From Sipunculus nudus (taxonomy: Eukaryota > Annelida > Sipuncula > Golfingiida > Sipunculidae), in assembly GCA_026874595.1 (NCBI GenBank), contig CM049314.1, positions 63,708,800-63,772,799 on the forward strand: DNA of 64,000 bases, written 5' to 3'. The notes beneath the pieces are model-generated. The model was not told where the DNA came from and did no database searches. It was given only the letters and a program-made list of their open reading frames with translations. Positions within the stretch are counted from its first letter, which is position 1. Every line of letters starts with the position of its first letter. The translations under genes were made by a program, and so were the position numbers. Below, piece after piece: positions 46,201 to 56,952 of this stretch.

Positions 46201-49200
46201 CCTCCCAGAATAATGGAAAATTTGATAAAAAAAAAACTGCAACATCTCAATAACAACAACACTGATGGTCATGATTTTTGGCATACATTTTGATCAAGAG
46301 GTGTTCCATCAGTCCTGCAGTCTGGTGGCGCCACCTGTATTTTTTCAAATTTTTATAATTTTTCTCTATTTATGAGACCTTTAAGGATGTAGTTATCTGT
46401 CAACAGGGTACAAATCTTAACGACTGAACCTAGAATCTTCATTCTTGACACACGGGGAGACCCATGAAAGGTCTCCATGGAAACCTGAAATTAGGTCTCT
46501 GTTACCCATATCCTTTGAGCTATGGCACTCCAAAGTACAGCTCAGAATAATGGAAAATTTGATACAAAAGCTGAAGTATCTGAACAACTAATGCAGAGAT
46601 CACCATAATTGTTTGCATGGATATTGATCATGGAATGTTTCATCAGTTTCTGCAGACTGATGGCACCACGTATATTTGTTCGGGTTTTTTTACGAATTTT
46701 TTACTCTACTTTTGCGACCTTTAAAGATATGAACATCTGTTAACAGGGCACAAATTGTATAGACTGGACCTAGAATCTTCATTCTTGACACACAGGGAGA
46801 TCCATGAAAAGTCTCCATGGAAAATGAAATTAGGTCTCTGTTACCCATATCCTTTAAGCTATAGGACTCTGAAATATCCCTAAGAATAATGAAAAATTTG
46901 ATACAAAAACTGCAGTATCTCAATAACAACATCACTGATGGTCATGATTTTTGGCATACATATTGATCATGAGGTGTTCCATCAGTTTCTGCAGACTGGG
47001 TGCGCCACCTCTATTTTTCAAATTTTTACAAATTTTTTTCTCCATTTTTGAGACCTTTAAAGATGTGGTTATCTGTCAACAGGGTACAAATCATAACAAC
47101 TGGACCTAGGATCTGCATTCTTGTCATGCAAGGAGGCCCATGAAAAGTGTCTGTGGAAACCTGAAATTAGGTCTCTGTTTTCCATATCCTTCAAGCTAAA
47201 GGACTCCGAAGTATCCCTCAGAATAATGAACAATTTGATACAAAAGCTGAAGTATCTGAACAACTAATGCAGAGATCACCATGATTCTTTGGATGGATAT
47301 TGTTTATGGAGCATTTCATCAGTTTCTGCAGACTGGTGGTTCCACCTATATTTTATTCAATTTTTCGAATATTTTTCTCTATTTTTGAGACCTTTAAGGA
47401 TGCTGTCATCTGTTTACATGGCACAAGTTGTAACAACTAATGCAGAGATCACCATATTGACCATTAAGTCTTTTATTAGTTTCTGCAGACCGGTGGAGCC
47501 ACTTGTATTTTTTACGCATTTTTCTCTATTTTTGAGATATATAAATACAGACACAATTTTGGCCTGTTGGTTAATCTGTTTGATGCTTCAGTTGAATGGG
47601 TATATACCATTCTGATGATAAAATTTCCTTTTGCGAATCTCTTCCCAGTCAGCTGAGCGTCATGACCCATGGGTCACTTGTTTAGATAGATTTTTAGATG
47701 ATTTCATGTTTATGATTTGGTTTTACAAAATAGAAACATGTCACTTGAACAAGGATAACAAATAATTGTAAAAGAAAAGTAATTTGTATAGTGACTTGGT
47801 CAACAAACAACTGCTTTTCATGAAATTGTGAAAGCCCCATTTTGATTGCCAAGTGACTACTGATTACAGATTTTCAGTTATATAAGAGTTTATATTTGCT
47901 GTTACACAAGATGTAACTGAAAATGAAATATCAAGCCTGAAAATTTCCTTCCGATATACCATGTTAAGAATGCTTTTCTTGGCTACAATACTGGGTATTT
48001 CTTGTTGTTTATCGTATAATATTATTTATGTAAAGAATGATTTTTTTGCTACAATAGGTATTTCATATCTTTGCATGAGTTTTTCTTTCATCGCAGGAAG
48101 GAGAGGTTAGATTATGTCGGGATCAGCTTAAACAATATGCTGCCAGTAAGTTGTTTAATTGATCATGAAAATGTTTATACAGATCACAATCTGAAATGTT
48201 TAACTTAATTGATTCCACTCTCCTAACTCAGCCAAATAAAGGATTTGAAGGAAGGAGTGGTTTGTTTGTGTGTTACACCAGGTTTGGCTGGCCCAGGGTG
48301 ACACCTGGGTCACAACATTATGTAACATAAACTAAAATATGCCAAATTTGCTCATTGTGAAAGAGGCTCATTAAAATTTAATTATTGGTAAAATATATTT
48401 AACATACCCCATTTAATGAGAACTAATATTTACTGAGGGATTAAGATCTGAATTTAAGTCAGTAACCTCCACCAGAAGAAAAATAAAAAAAACTACTCAA
48501 AACATCACTCTTCTGTTATTAGCATAATGATAACGACATCTGTTATTAACTGAGAGATTAATATATCAATTTTTAGTTCATTACCTCCACTAGAAGAAAT
48601 ATTTTTAAAAAAATTCTCAAAACATGCAAATATTACAATCACTTCTTTACAAACACAGGAGCCCAAACCCAAGCCAAAGAAGCCTAAACCTGCAGTGTAT
48701 TACGAGGAATATGATGATGAGGATGATGAGGACACTAAAGAGGAGTTTGAAATCAATTACTCAACACGTTCCACACGGAGGAGGAAGGACGTATCATATC
48801 AGTTTGAGGACTTTGATAATCTCATTAATAACGCCATTGAGGATGATCTGGAAGCAGCCAGGGGAGCAGGTAATGCAAATCTTGATTTTATTAATTGTGT
48901 TTGTGTGTGAATTTTAATATCTAGCTGATGCTTACCAGGGATCAAAATTAGTGCTGGAATTTGACAACATTTTGAAAAAAAAACCAGTAATTATCCCCCA
49001 ACTCACGGGAGCTTGGGTAATGTGATCAGCTCCGACCGTCTGTCTGTCTGTCCGTTCACAATTGTTATGCAACACAAAATCTCAAATCATTTTACTCAGA
49101 TCTGCAGCTAATTGTAGTGGCAGGTGCATTTTGTGGGTCTCCTGAGCTGATTCGGTTTTGCTTACACTTGAATGTTTCTTGGTTGTTTTTATTCTAACCT

Positions 49201-52200
49201 TTACATTTTATATGCAATGCGATATCTCAAGAAATTACTCGTATCCACTTCTAATTAATTGAGTTACTTTCTCTTATTGTTGTCCTGACCTGATTGTGAT
49301 CCTGTCACACCTCAATGATTTTTTTTATCAGTTTTTCAAGTTTGACTTTTATATTTCATATGTCATACAATATCTAAAAAAGCATTATTAAGATCCACCT
49401 CTAATTAATAACCCATGTGTATCTTATGAGTCTCCTCGCCTGATCGGATTTATTTGCATTCTTGGTTAACTTTCTCATGCTATTAAATCAGCCAAATTAC
49501 ACATTTCTCACATTCAAGTTTGGTGGGGTATCAGTCTACTTAATTAGTCCCCCACAGTTAGGAGGGAGGACTACTAAAATGGTCCACATCTGTCTTTCCG
49601 TCCATCTGTCTCGCCCCATCACTGATGCCATAATTTCTTACTAACACATGTATATGGTGGGGACTACTTGTGCCTTTAGGCCCTTGTTCCCATTTATTTG
49701 ATAAATAATACCAAAAAAAGCCATGTAATACATCACACTGTTTTTTTTTTTTTTCAAATAAATTACTGAAAACAAAATTTTTCTATTAAAATTTTGGGGT
49801 CTAGTAAAATTTCTTTTGGGTCCAGTAAACTATCTGTCCTTACACCTTTACAATTTGTAGTCTCACTGTCTAAATTTGTGTTTCAAAGAGATTTTATGAT
49901 AAACATCGAATCTGGTAAAGAATTACTTGTGTAAATGGTGACATTGGTAGCATAATCAGTTTCTTGCATAAATAAGTTTTGTGCTTTCAAGTCCTCAGAG
50001 TTGAACAAATGATGAAATTCAGTGCTGTTATGTTAATTTGAGAGGCATTTAAACTTTATAGGTTATGGGAGGGGTAAAGACATGTCAAACATTACGGGTG
50101 CTGATGAAGATGATGATGATGATGAAGTCGGAGAAGACGGCCGTCCATTGCCAGTACTCAGTAAACGCAGAAAGAAAGCTCGCAGGTTAACAGCTCTGGA
50201 TTCTGATGGGGATGGTGACGACAGTGAAGAGTACAGAGCGTCCAAGTATGTTTTTTTATGTTATATATATGTAATTTTGCATTTATTCCCAATGCATCTC
50301 CCCGTATTAGGTTTCGTCAAACTTTGTGATTTGCTGATTTTATTTTTTAAAAAGTATATGAGCTTAAGTATGTTTCCTAAATTTGATATTCTTTAAATGA
50401 AAAATTCTTACGTTATGTGCTTGGCCGGGGATTTGGTTCTGTGAACAAACTATTTCTAATTTGAACTTTATTGGTACTGGGAGGGGCTGTCATCCTACAT
50501 GAGCAGGAATCTGGTCTGTATATTGTCTGTATATTGTAAAATATATACAAACAGACCTCAATGTAACCTCATAGCCATTTCAAATATATTCATTGTTGGT
50601 ACTCATCCTATCCCTAAGCTGACTGATTAATTGAATAATATATATGTCACAGGACAAACTCCGATCCAGTAGAATCGTCGATCTTACTAGGACAAAGTCC
50701 GATCGGACTTTCTACTAGGAGAAACTCCGATCAGACTTTCTACTAGTAGGATCGGCGTTTCTACTAGGACAAACTCCGATCATAGCCTCTACTAGGACAA
50801 ACTCCGATCAACCAGAGACCACAACATAATTAGACTTTCTTCTAGTAGAATTGGCGATTCTACTAGGACAAACTCCGATCATGGTCTCTACTATATAAAT
50901 GTACTAGTTGGATCAGAGCTTCTACACGGACAAAATCAGATCAATTGTAGTCTCACCTAGGACAAACTTACCATAATGGTCTAATTTATGAAACCTGAGA
51001 TTATGAATAAATTGAACAGAGTAATACGGAAATCAAATGTTTTATTTATGAATATACACAATATGATTTTTTATAAGACTAAAGTATATCATGATTGTTT
51101 TATACAATATACAGGACAACGGTTGTTTATTTGGTTTTTAATGTGGGGTTAAACACCGGTATATGGTAATGGTTGACATGTTTGTTTTTTTTTTTTTTGT
51201 AAAACCATTATATTTATTCATTGTTTTATGTACTATACTTCTAGAATTCTTGTTATTACGCTGTATTGTATATGATTGCTCCTTGCAAAGTGCCACCCAG
51301 AAACATTCAGTGTTTGTCAAAACAGATTTTGAGCTTTGAGGAAGTTGACATAATCTTAGGACTGATATTTTTATGATGGACTTGCACTTTACCGAGGGAA
51401 CTGTATTTCTGCGAGTGAGTCTTTTGAAAAAGTTCTGTATGCAAATACACACAATCTGTATAAATGGCTCATTAATTGATAAATATAAGTACTGTCCGAT
51501 GTATATATTGCATTTTTCTCTTTTATTTTAAGAAATAATTATAAGTTATACCTATGTTCATGAATTGTAGATAACAGTTTGTGCTAATATGTGCTTGTGC
51601 TTTTTTTTTGGATTTTTTATCACATAAACTTGTATGTTCTATATGAAACCTACATTCTGTATCAGTGGCTTTTTCATTGAGTAGCATAAGTACTGTTGCA
51701 TGTATATATTGCATTTTTTTGCTGTAAAATTAAGACAGGATGTGAATGAAATATTTTAGATCAATATTCAGGAATTTTACATATATACAAGTAGTTAACA
51801 GTATGTGCTTACATGTACTTGTGCTTATATTTGTAATTTTTTTTATTAAATAAAATTGTATGAATATGTTTGAATGAAACATTAAGACGTATATCTGTGA
51901 CTTGTATATATATTTGTAGGATATTGTGTTTTATCATATGTGTTTGTATTTATTTTTCTTTATTTTTTTCAAATACAAAAATAAAACATTAGGTTAAAAT
52001 ATTACTGTGTTTTATTCATTTTTAATCTCTGGTTTCAGAAATTAGGTAAATTATGATAAGTTTCTCCTTGTAGAGACTACAATTGGAGTTTGTACTAGAA
52101 GAGACTACCTGAGTTTGTCCCAATAGATACTATGATTGGAGTTTGTCCTAGTAGAATCGCCGATTCTACTAGTAGAAAGTCTTAATTATGTTGTGGTCTC

Positions 52201-55200
52201 TGGTTGATTGGAGTTTGTCCTAGTATAGGCTATGATCGGAGTTTGTCATAGTAGAATCGCCGATCCTACTAGTAGAAAGTCTGATCGGAGTTTCTCCTAG
52301 TAGAAAGTCCGATCGGACTTTGTCCTAGTAGGATCGACTATTAAATTGGATCGGAGTTTGTCCTGTGACATATATATGTATATCATATACATCATATAAA
52401 TAAGCTATCTTGCTGCACTACCTTATTTATTGAAAAATCAGATTAGTTGGTACATGCCACAAGGAAAGATATTGGTTTATTGTCCACTGCTTTCATAGAA
52501 CAAGGGACATTAATTTTTTCTGTGCGATAACTTTCCTTAATATTATCTGATTTAATTCAAATTAGGGTCAGTGATTGCTCTCATGCATACCTTGGTTATG
52601 ATTGGTTTTGGAATGTCTGATAATTTATTATCACAAGCCCCCCAAAAAATGAATATTTTCCCTTTTGTTCCCAATTCACAACAAAAATTATGACATGTGG
52701 AGACATCTTCAGGGGACAATGAAAACTAAAACACAGGCACTATGACATGTGGAGACATCTTTAGGGGAAAATAAAAACTAAAACATTTAGAACAAGAGGT
52801 GGAAGCAGGGGACATAAATTCTATGAATTTGCTTGTTTTGTTAGAAGTATGTTACACAATTCTAATATTTGAATTTCAGTGACTCGGCGTCTGAAGCGAG
52901 TAAAGAAGAAACTCCTGAGGAGGTATCTGAAGATGACTCTGATTGGGGTCCACGTCAGCGAGCTCGCCGGGCAGCTCCCACAAGGCACAGTCGCAGAGCA
53001 TGTAGGAGGGGCTTCCGATTTGACAGTGATTTTGGTAATGAGCTGCCCTTTATAAATATTCCATACATTTTTACAAGTATATCACTGTGTTAAATTTGCA
53101 GAACACTGTTATTTTAGTGTACTTTAGCAGGCATTTTTAATGAGGCATTATTAACAGGTATATACTTATAATTTAAACATTGTATTTATTTTGTCTAATA
53201 TAGGGTTTCATATATATGCAAAATTAAGGGTTGTGTATGAAATAAAATCATATTTTATATGTAACAGAGCACCAAGTGTTGGTGTTCAGTGGTCTCAGCA
53301 TGATTGTGTCTAAAAATACAGGTATACAAGAGCATCCCCACCCCCCCCCCCCCCCCCCAGGTTCTGATTTCCAGTTAGGTAATAGAATACCCCGATTTGA
53401 GTGATCAAATTCCTATTCAGCACAAGTGTTTACTTTGCTTGACTTTAATTCTTTAAAATTTTGGTGATTTTTTCATTTTCAGTGTTTTTGCGTGGGTTTC
53501 ATTTTCTCAAACTCCCATTCATTATAGGGTAGATTTGAACACAAATATTTCAACGCCAGTAGGACACAGACAGAACATTCATTATTCATAGATACTGTGA
53601 AACATCTATCACAATCAATATTATTCTTTGTTTTACTGAGAACATAACAGATGTGTTATTCTCTATAATATGTTATTCTTTTTATATTATCCACCACTTG
53701 CCTTTCATCTTTTTGTGCTTTATGCATGGATAACATATAAATGAGACACCAATGAGTCCACTACAAAGGGCTGTTCAATTGTGTTGATTGGGAGTCTCCT
53801 TAATGACAATTTCATTTTTGCAATTAATTCCCTTTCGTGAATACTGTAAATTTAAAATGTTGGTCAGCATAAAACCAATCACAGTATTACATTCAGTGAT
53901 GGAAGCACTCTGTGATATGATTATCAAGAACACCATAATACTTTTACAAAAGCCAAGTAGCATGTGTTCTCTGTTACTAGTTACAGCAGATGGCAACTAT
54001 ATTTTGGTATCATTTCTTGTTTGAGCTGTGAATAATTACATTAGAACTATTGCATTTTCAGTTGATTTGGTGATGCTCTTTTCAAATTTCCATGCTTATC
54101 AATATATTTACCTAATTTTAGAAACTAATAAAGAAAACTTAAAATTTTCCACTTCAAAAGTAAATATGGGGTTAAGTCTACTATATGTACAAAACATCTG
54201 AGTTTATATTTGGTGAATATCTTTCAGTCTTCATTGTCTGAAATGTGCCTGCAGTCATGCTTGTTATCACATGGAAGTTCTGTCACGTCTAACGAGGACT
54301 TTCTTTTACAGTGGTTGATGATGATTATTTGAGTGAAGAGGATGGAGGCCGGAGGTCATCTCGCGCGGCAGCCAGGCGTGTACAGAGTTATCGTGAAACC
54401 TCAGAAGATAGTGACAAAGACAGTAGAGCAGGTGGTAGCAGCTGTCTGGATTCTGAAGCTAGTGGGCCAGTCCGTAACAGAAAGAAACCCCGGCAGAATA
54501 TCATAGGCACAGATGATGATGATGAAGAGAACAATGATGGTAAAGTAGTTCGACGAAAGCGAAGGCCCTCTAAACGATATGAAGTAGATAGTGAGTATAG
54601 TCCCTCTGAGGACGAAGATTCAGGCGCTAATCATAGGGCACACAGGACTGAGAAAAGGGTGAATTATCGGGCTTTAGCAGACTCGTATAGTGATGATAGT
54701 GAACAAGACGAGGAGAACAAATCACAAAAGAAACAAAAAGTGAGGTCGGGAAAAAGGACATATGTGGCTACAGACTCGGATGAGAGTTATCATGATGACG
54801 ATGATGATGATGAAGGTGGTGATGATGATGAGGAGGATGATAAGAATGATAATGATGGTGATGATGATGGTAATGGTGAAAATGATGATAAAGACCAAAG
54901 TAAAATATCAGATAAAAATAGCAGACGGACTGGTGGTAGCACCACAACAAATGGTCTCCATGGTGACAGTGACAATGAAAAGGAGACCAAGAAAACGCCA
55001 ATAAGTGACTACGAGAGTGACGATGAACAGGAGGAGTTACCTGTTAACGGGGGCAGTGAACACTTAGTGGACAGCATTTTAAAATCACCAAATGAAGAAA
55101 TTGAAGAAGAATTAGAGACTGCGGAAAAACGATACGTAACTGGGGAAAATGGTGATGATTTAGAGGAAGTTGGGGATCTTGTTTCTTTTTTAACGCAAGA

Positions 55201-55204
55201 ATGA
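34104..55204 (+). CDS. RSF1: RSF1 (remodeling and spacing factor 1), 16 exons, complete
   Basis: Seen: 34104-34248, 35453-35544, 36762-36854, 37495-37623, 38984-39063, 39512-39618, 39955-42056, 42381-42621, 43934-44016, 44631-44735, 45141-45220, 48097-48145, 48659-48869, 50062-50245, 52880-53034 and 54312-55204 join to 1583 codons including TGA, all GT-AG with matching phases. Residues 12-200 match the RSF1 N-terminus ([32 protein letters not shown]), a DDT/WHIM-like region; residues 1013-1057 form a C4HC3 PHD finger; the end ([13 protein letters not shown]) matches human EELLRVTDLVDYV. Known of the family: RSF1 is a nuclear histone chaperone that with SMARCA5/ISWI spaces nucleosomes and recognises H2A-K119ub chromatin. 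Human RSF1 is 1441 residues; the excess is in acidic linkers. Start chosen at 34104 (good context, fits family); an in-frame ATG at 34035 would add 23 residues. Confidence 0.93.
35279..35311. repeat. Solitary element-II terminus
   Basis: GTCAGCTGAGC followed by palindrome TGACCCATGGGTCA and CTTG, identical in layout to the right end of 45315-47680, in RSF1 intron 1. No partner hairpin nearby; a truncated copy. Confidence 0.65.
35453..35544 (+). CDS. RSF1: RSF1 exon 2
   Basis: Acceptor ctgttgcag, donor gtaatt, phase 0 end. Encodes [20 protein letters not shown] then WEKYLIK, the second conserved N-terminal block. Confidence 0.93.
35905..36180. repeat. Single degenerate copy of the 338-bp unit
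   Basis: Shares GTACAAATCGTAACC, AATCTCCTTGGAAACC, GAGCTATAGGGCTC and TACCCCCCAGAAT with the array at 45390-47510. In RSF1 intron 2. Confidence 0.75.
36762..36854 (+). CDS. RSF1: RSF1 exon 3
   Basis: Acceptor ctgtttcag, donor gtaagt, phase 0. [20 protein letters not shown] then VNTKLRILK aligns with the human WAWEMEKKGYLEMSVECKLALLK segment. Confidence 0.93.
37495..37623 (+). CDS. RSF1: RSF1 exon 4, WHIM-like motif
   Basis: Acceptor tatttcag, donor gtcagt, phase 0. Encodes [19 protein letters not shown] and [17 protein letters not shown], the GRDxxGxxYW signature found in WHIM domains of ISWI partners. Confidence 0.93.
38645..38928. mobile_element. GGGGGACA-family element, copy b
   Basis: Hairpin-like left end TGTCCCTCACTTC...GGAGGACA, then GTCTGTCCGTCTCTCTGTC, and right end GGAGGACATAAATTCC..GCTTG. 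Internally repeats an AGACATxTxGAGACATCTTC block twice. In RSF1 intron 4. Confidence 0.65.
38984..39063 (+). CDS. RSF1: RSF1 exon 5
   Basis: Acceptor atattacag, donor gtaagt, phase 2 end. [20 protein letters not shown] aligns with human DQDHNVRMYIEEQDDQDGSS. Confidence 0.92.
39512..39618 (+). CDS. RSF1: RSF1 exon 6
   Basis: Acceptor tatattacag, donor gtaagc, phase 1 end. [20 protein letters not shown] closes the conserved N-terminal region before the disordered part. Confidence 0.9.
39955..42056 (+). CDS. RSF1: RSF1 exon 7, giant disordered exon
   Basis: 2102 bp (residues 216-916), acceptor aatatttcag, donor gtaaga. Lys/Glu/Ser/Thr-rich throughout. It opens with a cluster of SUMO-type motifs (FKQE, VKTE, IKTE, VKEE, VKDE, IKQE within about 65 residues), as in human RSF1. 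The later part has AT-hook-like basic patches ([14 protein letters not shown] near 762, [14 protein letters not shown] near 813) and [14 protein letters not shown] near 841. Serine-acid stretches resemble CK2 sites. The plus-strand frame extends 24 codons into the intron upstream, so the exon start rests on the acceptor and phase. Confidence 0.92.
42381..42621 (+). CDS. RSF1: RSF1 exon 8
   Basis: Acceptor catatttcag, donor gtaagt, phase 1 end. Basic start ([20 protein letters not shown]) then an acidic run (EEEEEEES) and [10 protein letters not shown]. Confidence 0.9.
43473..43877. mobile_element. GGGGGACA-family element, copy c
   Basis: Best-preserved copy: hairpin TGTCCCCCACTTC-caa-GAAGGGGGACA (43473-43499), (GTCT)4 tract, then right end GGAAGGGGGACAT ... 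TTGCTTG. 405 bp, RSF1 intron 8. An old GCTGAGC/TGACCCAT-type terminus lies just left (43420-43450). Confidence 0.72.
43934..44016 (+). CDS. RSF1: RSF1 exon 9, PHD finger first half
   Basis: Acceptor acattttcag, donor gtaaga, phase 0. Supplies the first zinc pair ([16 protein letters not shown]), as in human DEPCKKCGLPNHPEL. Confidence 0.93.
44631..44735 (+). CDS. RSF1: RSF1 exon 10, PHD finger second half
   Basis: Acceptor catatttcag, donor gtaagt, phase 0. [19 protein letters not shown] and [13 protein letters not shown] give the remaining Cys-Cys, His-Cys and Cys-Cys ligands; nearly identical to human RSF1. Confidence 0.95.
45141..45220 (+). CDS. RSF1: RSF1 exon 11
   Basis: Acceptor atttttcag, donor gtgaga, phase 2 end. 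Helical [20 protein letters not shown], matching human LEEQLQDLDVALKKKERAER just after the PHD finger. Confidence 0.92.
45315..47680. mobile_element. Hairpin-ended tandem-repeat element II
   Basis: Left hairpin AGCTCAGCTGACT-ttc-AGTCATGCTGAGC (45315-45343), then GTCC-rich sequence, then the 338-bp array, then AGTCAGCTGAGC (47647-47658), the inverse of the first arm, palindrome TGACCCATGGGTCA (47663-47676) and CTTG. 2.37 kb in RSF1 intron 11, no ORF of note. Same termini as the composite at 25465-30514, opposite orientation. Confidence 0.72.
45390..47510. repeat. 338-bp tandem array, about 6.5 copies
   Basis: The landmark TGGTGGCGCCACCT ends at 45660, 45998 and 46336 (exactly 338 apart) and continues in decayed form near 46670, 47010, 47347 and 47504. 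Each unit also has GTTAACAGGGCACAAATCGT and TCCATGGAAACCTGAAATTA. The first copies are cleaner than the last. Confidence 0.9.
48097..48145 (+). CDS. RSF1: RSF1 exon 12
   Basis: 49-bp microexon, acceptor catcgcag, donor gtaagt. [17 protein letters not shown] aligns with human RKERLVYVGISIENIIP. Confidence 0.92.
48659..48869 (+). CDS. RSF1: RSF1 exon 13
   Basis: Acceptor aaacacag, donor gtaatg, phase 1 end. [20 protein letters not shown] then [16 protein letters not shown] aligns with human RRSTRTRKCISYRFDEFDEAIDEAIEDDI. Confidence 0.92.
49545..49686. mobile_element. Miniature hairpin-ended element V
   Basis: 142 bp: left hairpin TAGTCCCCCAC...GGGAGGACTA (49545-49573), GTCTTTCCGTCCATCTGTC, then GTGGGGACTA (49657-49666), near-palindrome TGCCTTTAGGCCC and CTTG. 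The smallest version of the shared layout; RSF1 intron 13. Confidence 0.6.
50062..50245 (+). CDS. RSF1: RSF1 exon 14
   Basis: Acceptor actttatag, donor gtatgt, phase 2 end. [19 protein letters not shown] then [18 protein letters not shown], matching human GRGKDISTITG and RRKKRRRLNDLDSD. Confidence 0.92.
50646..52369. mobile_element. Foldback element with 300-bp repeat-built inverted ends
   Basis: Starts GTCACAGGACAAACTCCGAT and ends with its inverse at 52369. The inverted arms extend about 330 bp (to about 50980 and from about 52040) at high identity. Each arm is made of repeated ACTAGGACAAACTCCGATC and GACTTTCTACTAGTAG modules in both orientations. ATATATAT flanks both ends, compatible with an 8-bp duplication but in simple sequence. 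The 1.05-kb centre is AT-rich; its longest frame (104 codons) is unrecognised. In RSF1 intron 14. Confidence 0.82.
52481..52835. mobile_element. GGGGGACA-family element, copy d
   Basis: Left end TGTCCACTGCTTTC..CAAGGGACA, right end GGGGACAT then palindrome AAATTC-tat-GAATTT and GCTTG. Contains two ACATGTGGAGACATCTT blocks like copy b. Lies 45 bp before RSF1 exon 15. Confidence 0.65.
52880..53034 (+). CDS. RSF1: RSF1 exon 15
   Basis: Acceptor tgaatttcag, donor gtaatg, phase 1 end. [20 protein letters not shown] and [11 protein letters not shown]-like basic sequence, comparable to human SDTDFCSRRLRRHPSRPMRQ. Confidence 0.87.
53341..53358. repeat. Poly-C run in RSF1 intron 15
   Basis: Eighteen C preceded by CCCCA; length may be unreliable in assembly. 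Nothing else clear in this intron. Confidence 0.9.
54312..55204 (+). CDS. RSF1: RSF1 exon 16, acidic tail and stop
   Basis: Acceptor cttttacag; TGA at 55202-55204. Alternating Arg/Lys and Ser/Asp/Glu blocks, a long Asp-rich run (from about 54795, encoded by GAT repeats) and the conserved C-terminal [14 protein letters not shown]. The GAT-rich DNA produces open shadow frames on both strands. Confidence 0.93.
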
Positions 55205-56952
55205 AGGAAAAGGTAATTTGAGCATTTATCAAAGGCAATGTATCAAGTATCACATGACCTACCTGTGTGTTTTCCTGACATGCTCATAGGTTTGGTTTTA
55301 ATATGTGAACAGCCTAATGACCCATGAAATTGTTAAGTCTATGTCTCATTCATTTGCATAATGAATGTGTTGAACTGTTGCAGTTGGGACTGGTGTTTAG
55401 AATGGGAAGGTTTAACAATAGTTGAAATTAGGAATCTTGTGTAGCAAGATTTAATTTTTTTTAAGAATCATGTCAAAATTTAATTAGTTGAATGTAAACA
55501 AGAATTTAAAATGTCCAAGAAGTATGAAAGATGTATAATAAACCAAACCCTCTCCATTATGAAATAATTCCAAGAAATTCAGTGATACATTTAACTTAAC
55601 AGACATCATTTATCATTAATGCATATATTTTTTCAACTTAATATATTGCAGACAAAGTCTGAGACTTTAAGGACCTTATTTACCATACTTTTATCAGTAT
55701 CAACGCATGCATTTCAAAAGTCTGCATAGGCCAGCATTCAGTAATATAACTTTGCAACTTGAATTCATGTTAGTGCTTAAAATTGGGAATGTTAACTGGA
55801 CTAGGTAACAGATAACACAAACACAAGAAAAATTCATTACAACAAAATTAAAGTAACAATTCATGGCCAAATATGGATATATTCTCTTCATTTGCTGTCT
55901 TGTGTGGTAATTGTAATTGTTGGTCATTATCGTAGCATGAGAGCATGTATTTACAGGCCTGGACATATTACAAGAGCAATCGTTAAGTTTGCACAAGGGT
56001 TACATAAAACATAGATGGGTATGAAAATCAGTTCATCAACCAAAACCACCAACCAAATGATATTGAAATAAATACATGAATGTAGATTCATAGTTAAAGA
56101 TCACAATCTCCTCTTCATTAAGAAGAAATTTGGTGACAGGTCATCTCATTAATGAACCATTAACAACAAAGTCCAGTGTGTAGAATCGCTCTTACCATGA
56201 GGTATGGGTACCAGTGATGATGGGCTTGAGCCCTGACTTGAAACTTAAAACACTTGTTTATTTGCCTCCAGGATATAAAATCCAGGGGCAGCGGTAAGCT
56301 TGCCCTACGCCAGTAAATGTGATACAGTGTTGCGTATTGTTGGAAAAACACTGCGTAAGACCATATTTGATGGGCTGCCAGTGGCATGATTTACACAGTA
56401 CTTTTCCGTGTACATTTCCAAGTCATCTGATGGCAAACCCATCAATGGGCAGAGAAAGCTACAGGTTATAAAGAGCAAATTAAGGGTCTTTCTCCACTGT
56501 CTTGGGAGCTTACCCATGCATATGTTGACCCTCCTTTCTGGATTATTTTTCAGGATTTTTGAGAAATTTCTATTTGTAGACCTATATGTGAGTCATGACA
56601 CTAGCCTTGTATTTCAAAACAAGAAAAAAAAGGGGGTTAAGGAGAATAGGCTGTCCATCTTGGATTTCACATCTATATTATAATTGATGGTGATTGTACA
56701 GGACTTTTTCCATGATACCCCTCTTTGGCCATGCATGGGATATGCAAGTTTTTGGTCTTGAACCTCAATTCTCCATAAATCTAGAGATCTTTCAGATTAT
56801 TCTTTTTAAAAGGGCGGCATATTCACGCCCTGAGATCTGAACTACTAATACTGGTATTGTCCAAGATGATTACTTTGTAAGCCAAGAAGAAAACTGGTTT
56901 CGCAAAATCAAAAGGGTTTAGGTACCTGGATGCAGCATAACCTACAATATTT
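55205..56952. other. RSF1 3' UTR/downstream, no gene recognised
   Basis: Candidate polyadenylation signal at 55537; otherwise only random short frames. Confidence 0.45.
55537..55542 (+). terminator. Candidate RSF1 polyadenylation signal
   Basis: First AATAAA after the RSF1 stop, 333 bp downstream. Another at 62248-62253 with a strong GT-rich follow-up (tgttttgtgttgatttttg) could serve a much longer 3' UTR or another transcript. Confidence 0.35.

Noticed and set aside
51138-51452. 104-codon minus-strand frame in the foldback element as a transposase
   Set aside because: No recognisable motif, low-complexity AT-rich DNA, and too short for a transposase.
54762-55004. Met-rich plus-strand and His/Ser-rich minus-strand frames in RSF1 exon 16
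   Set aside because: Out-of-frame readings of GAT repeats that encode the Asp run.
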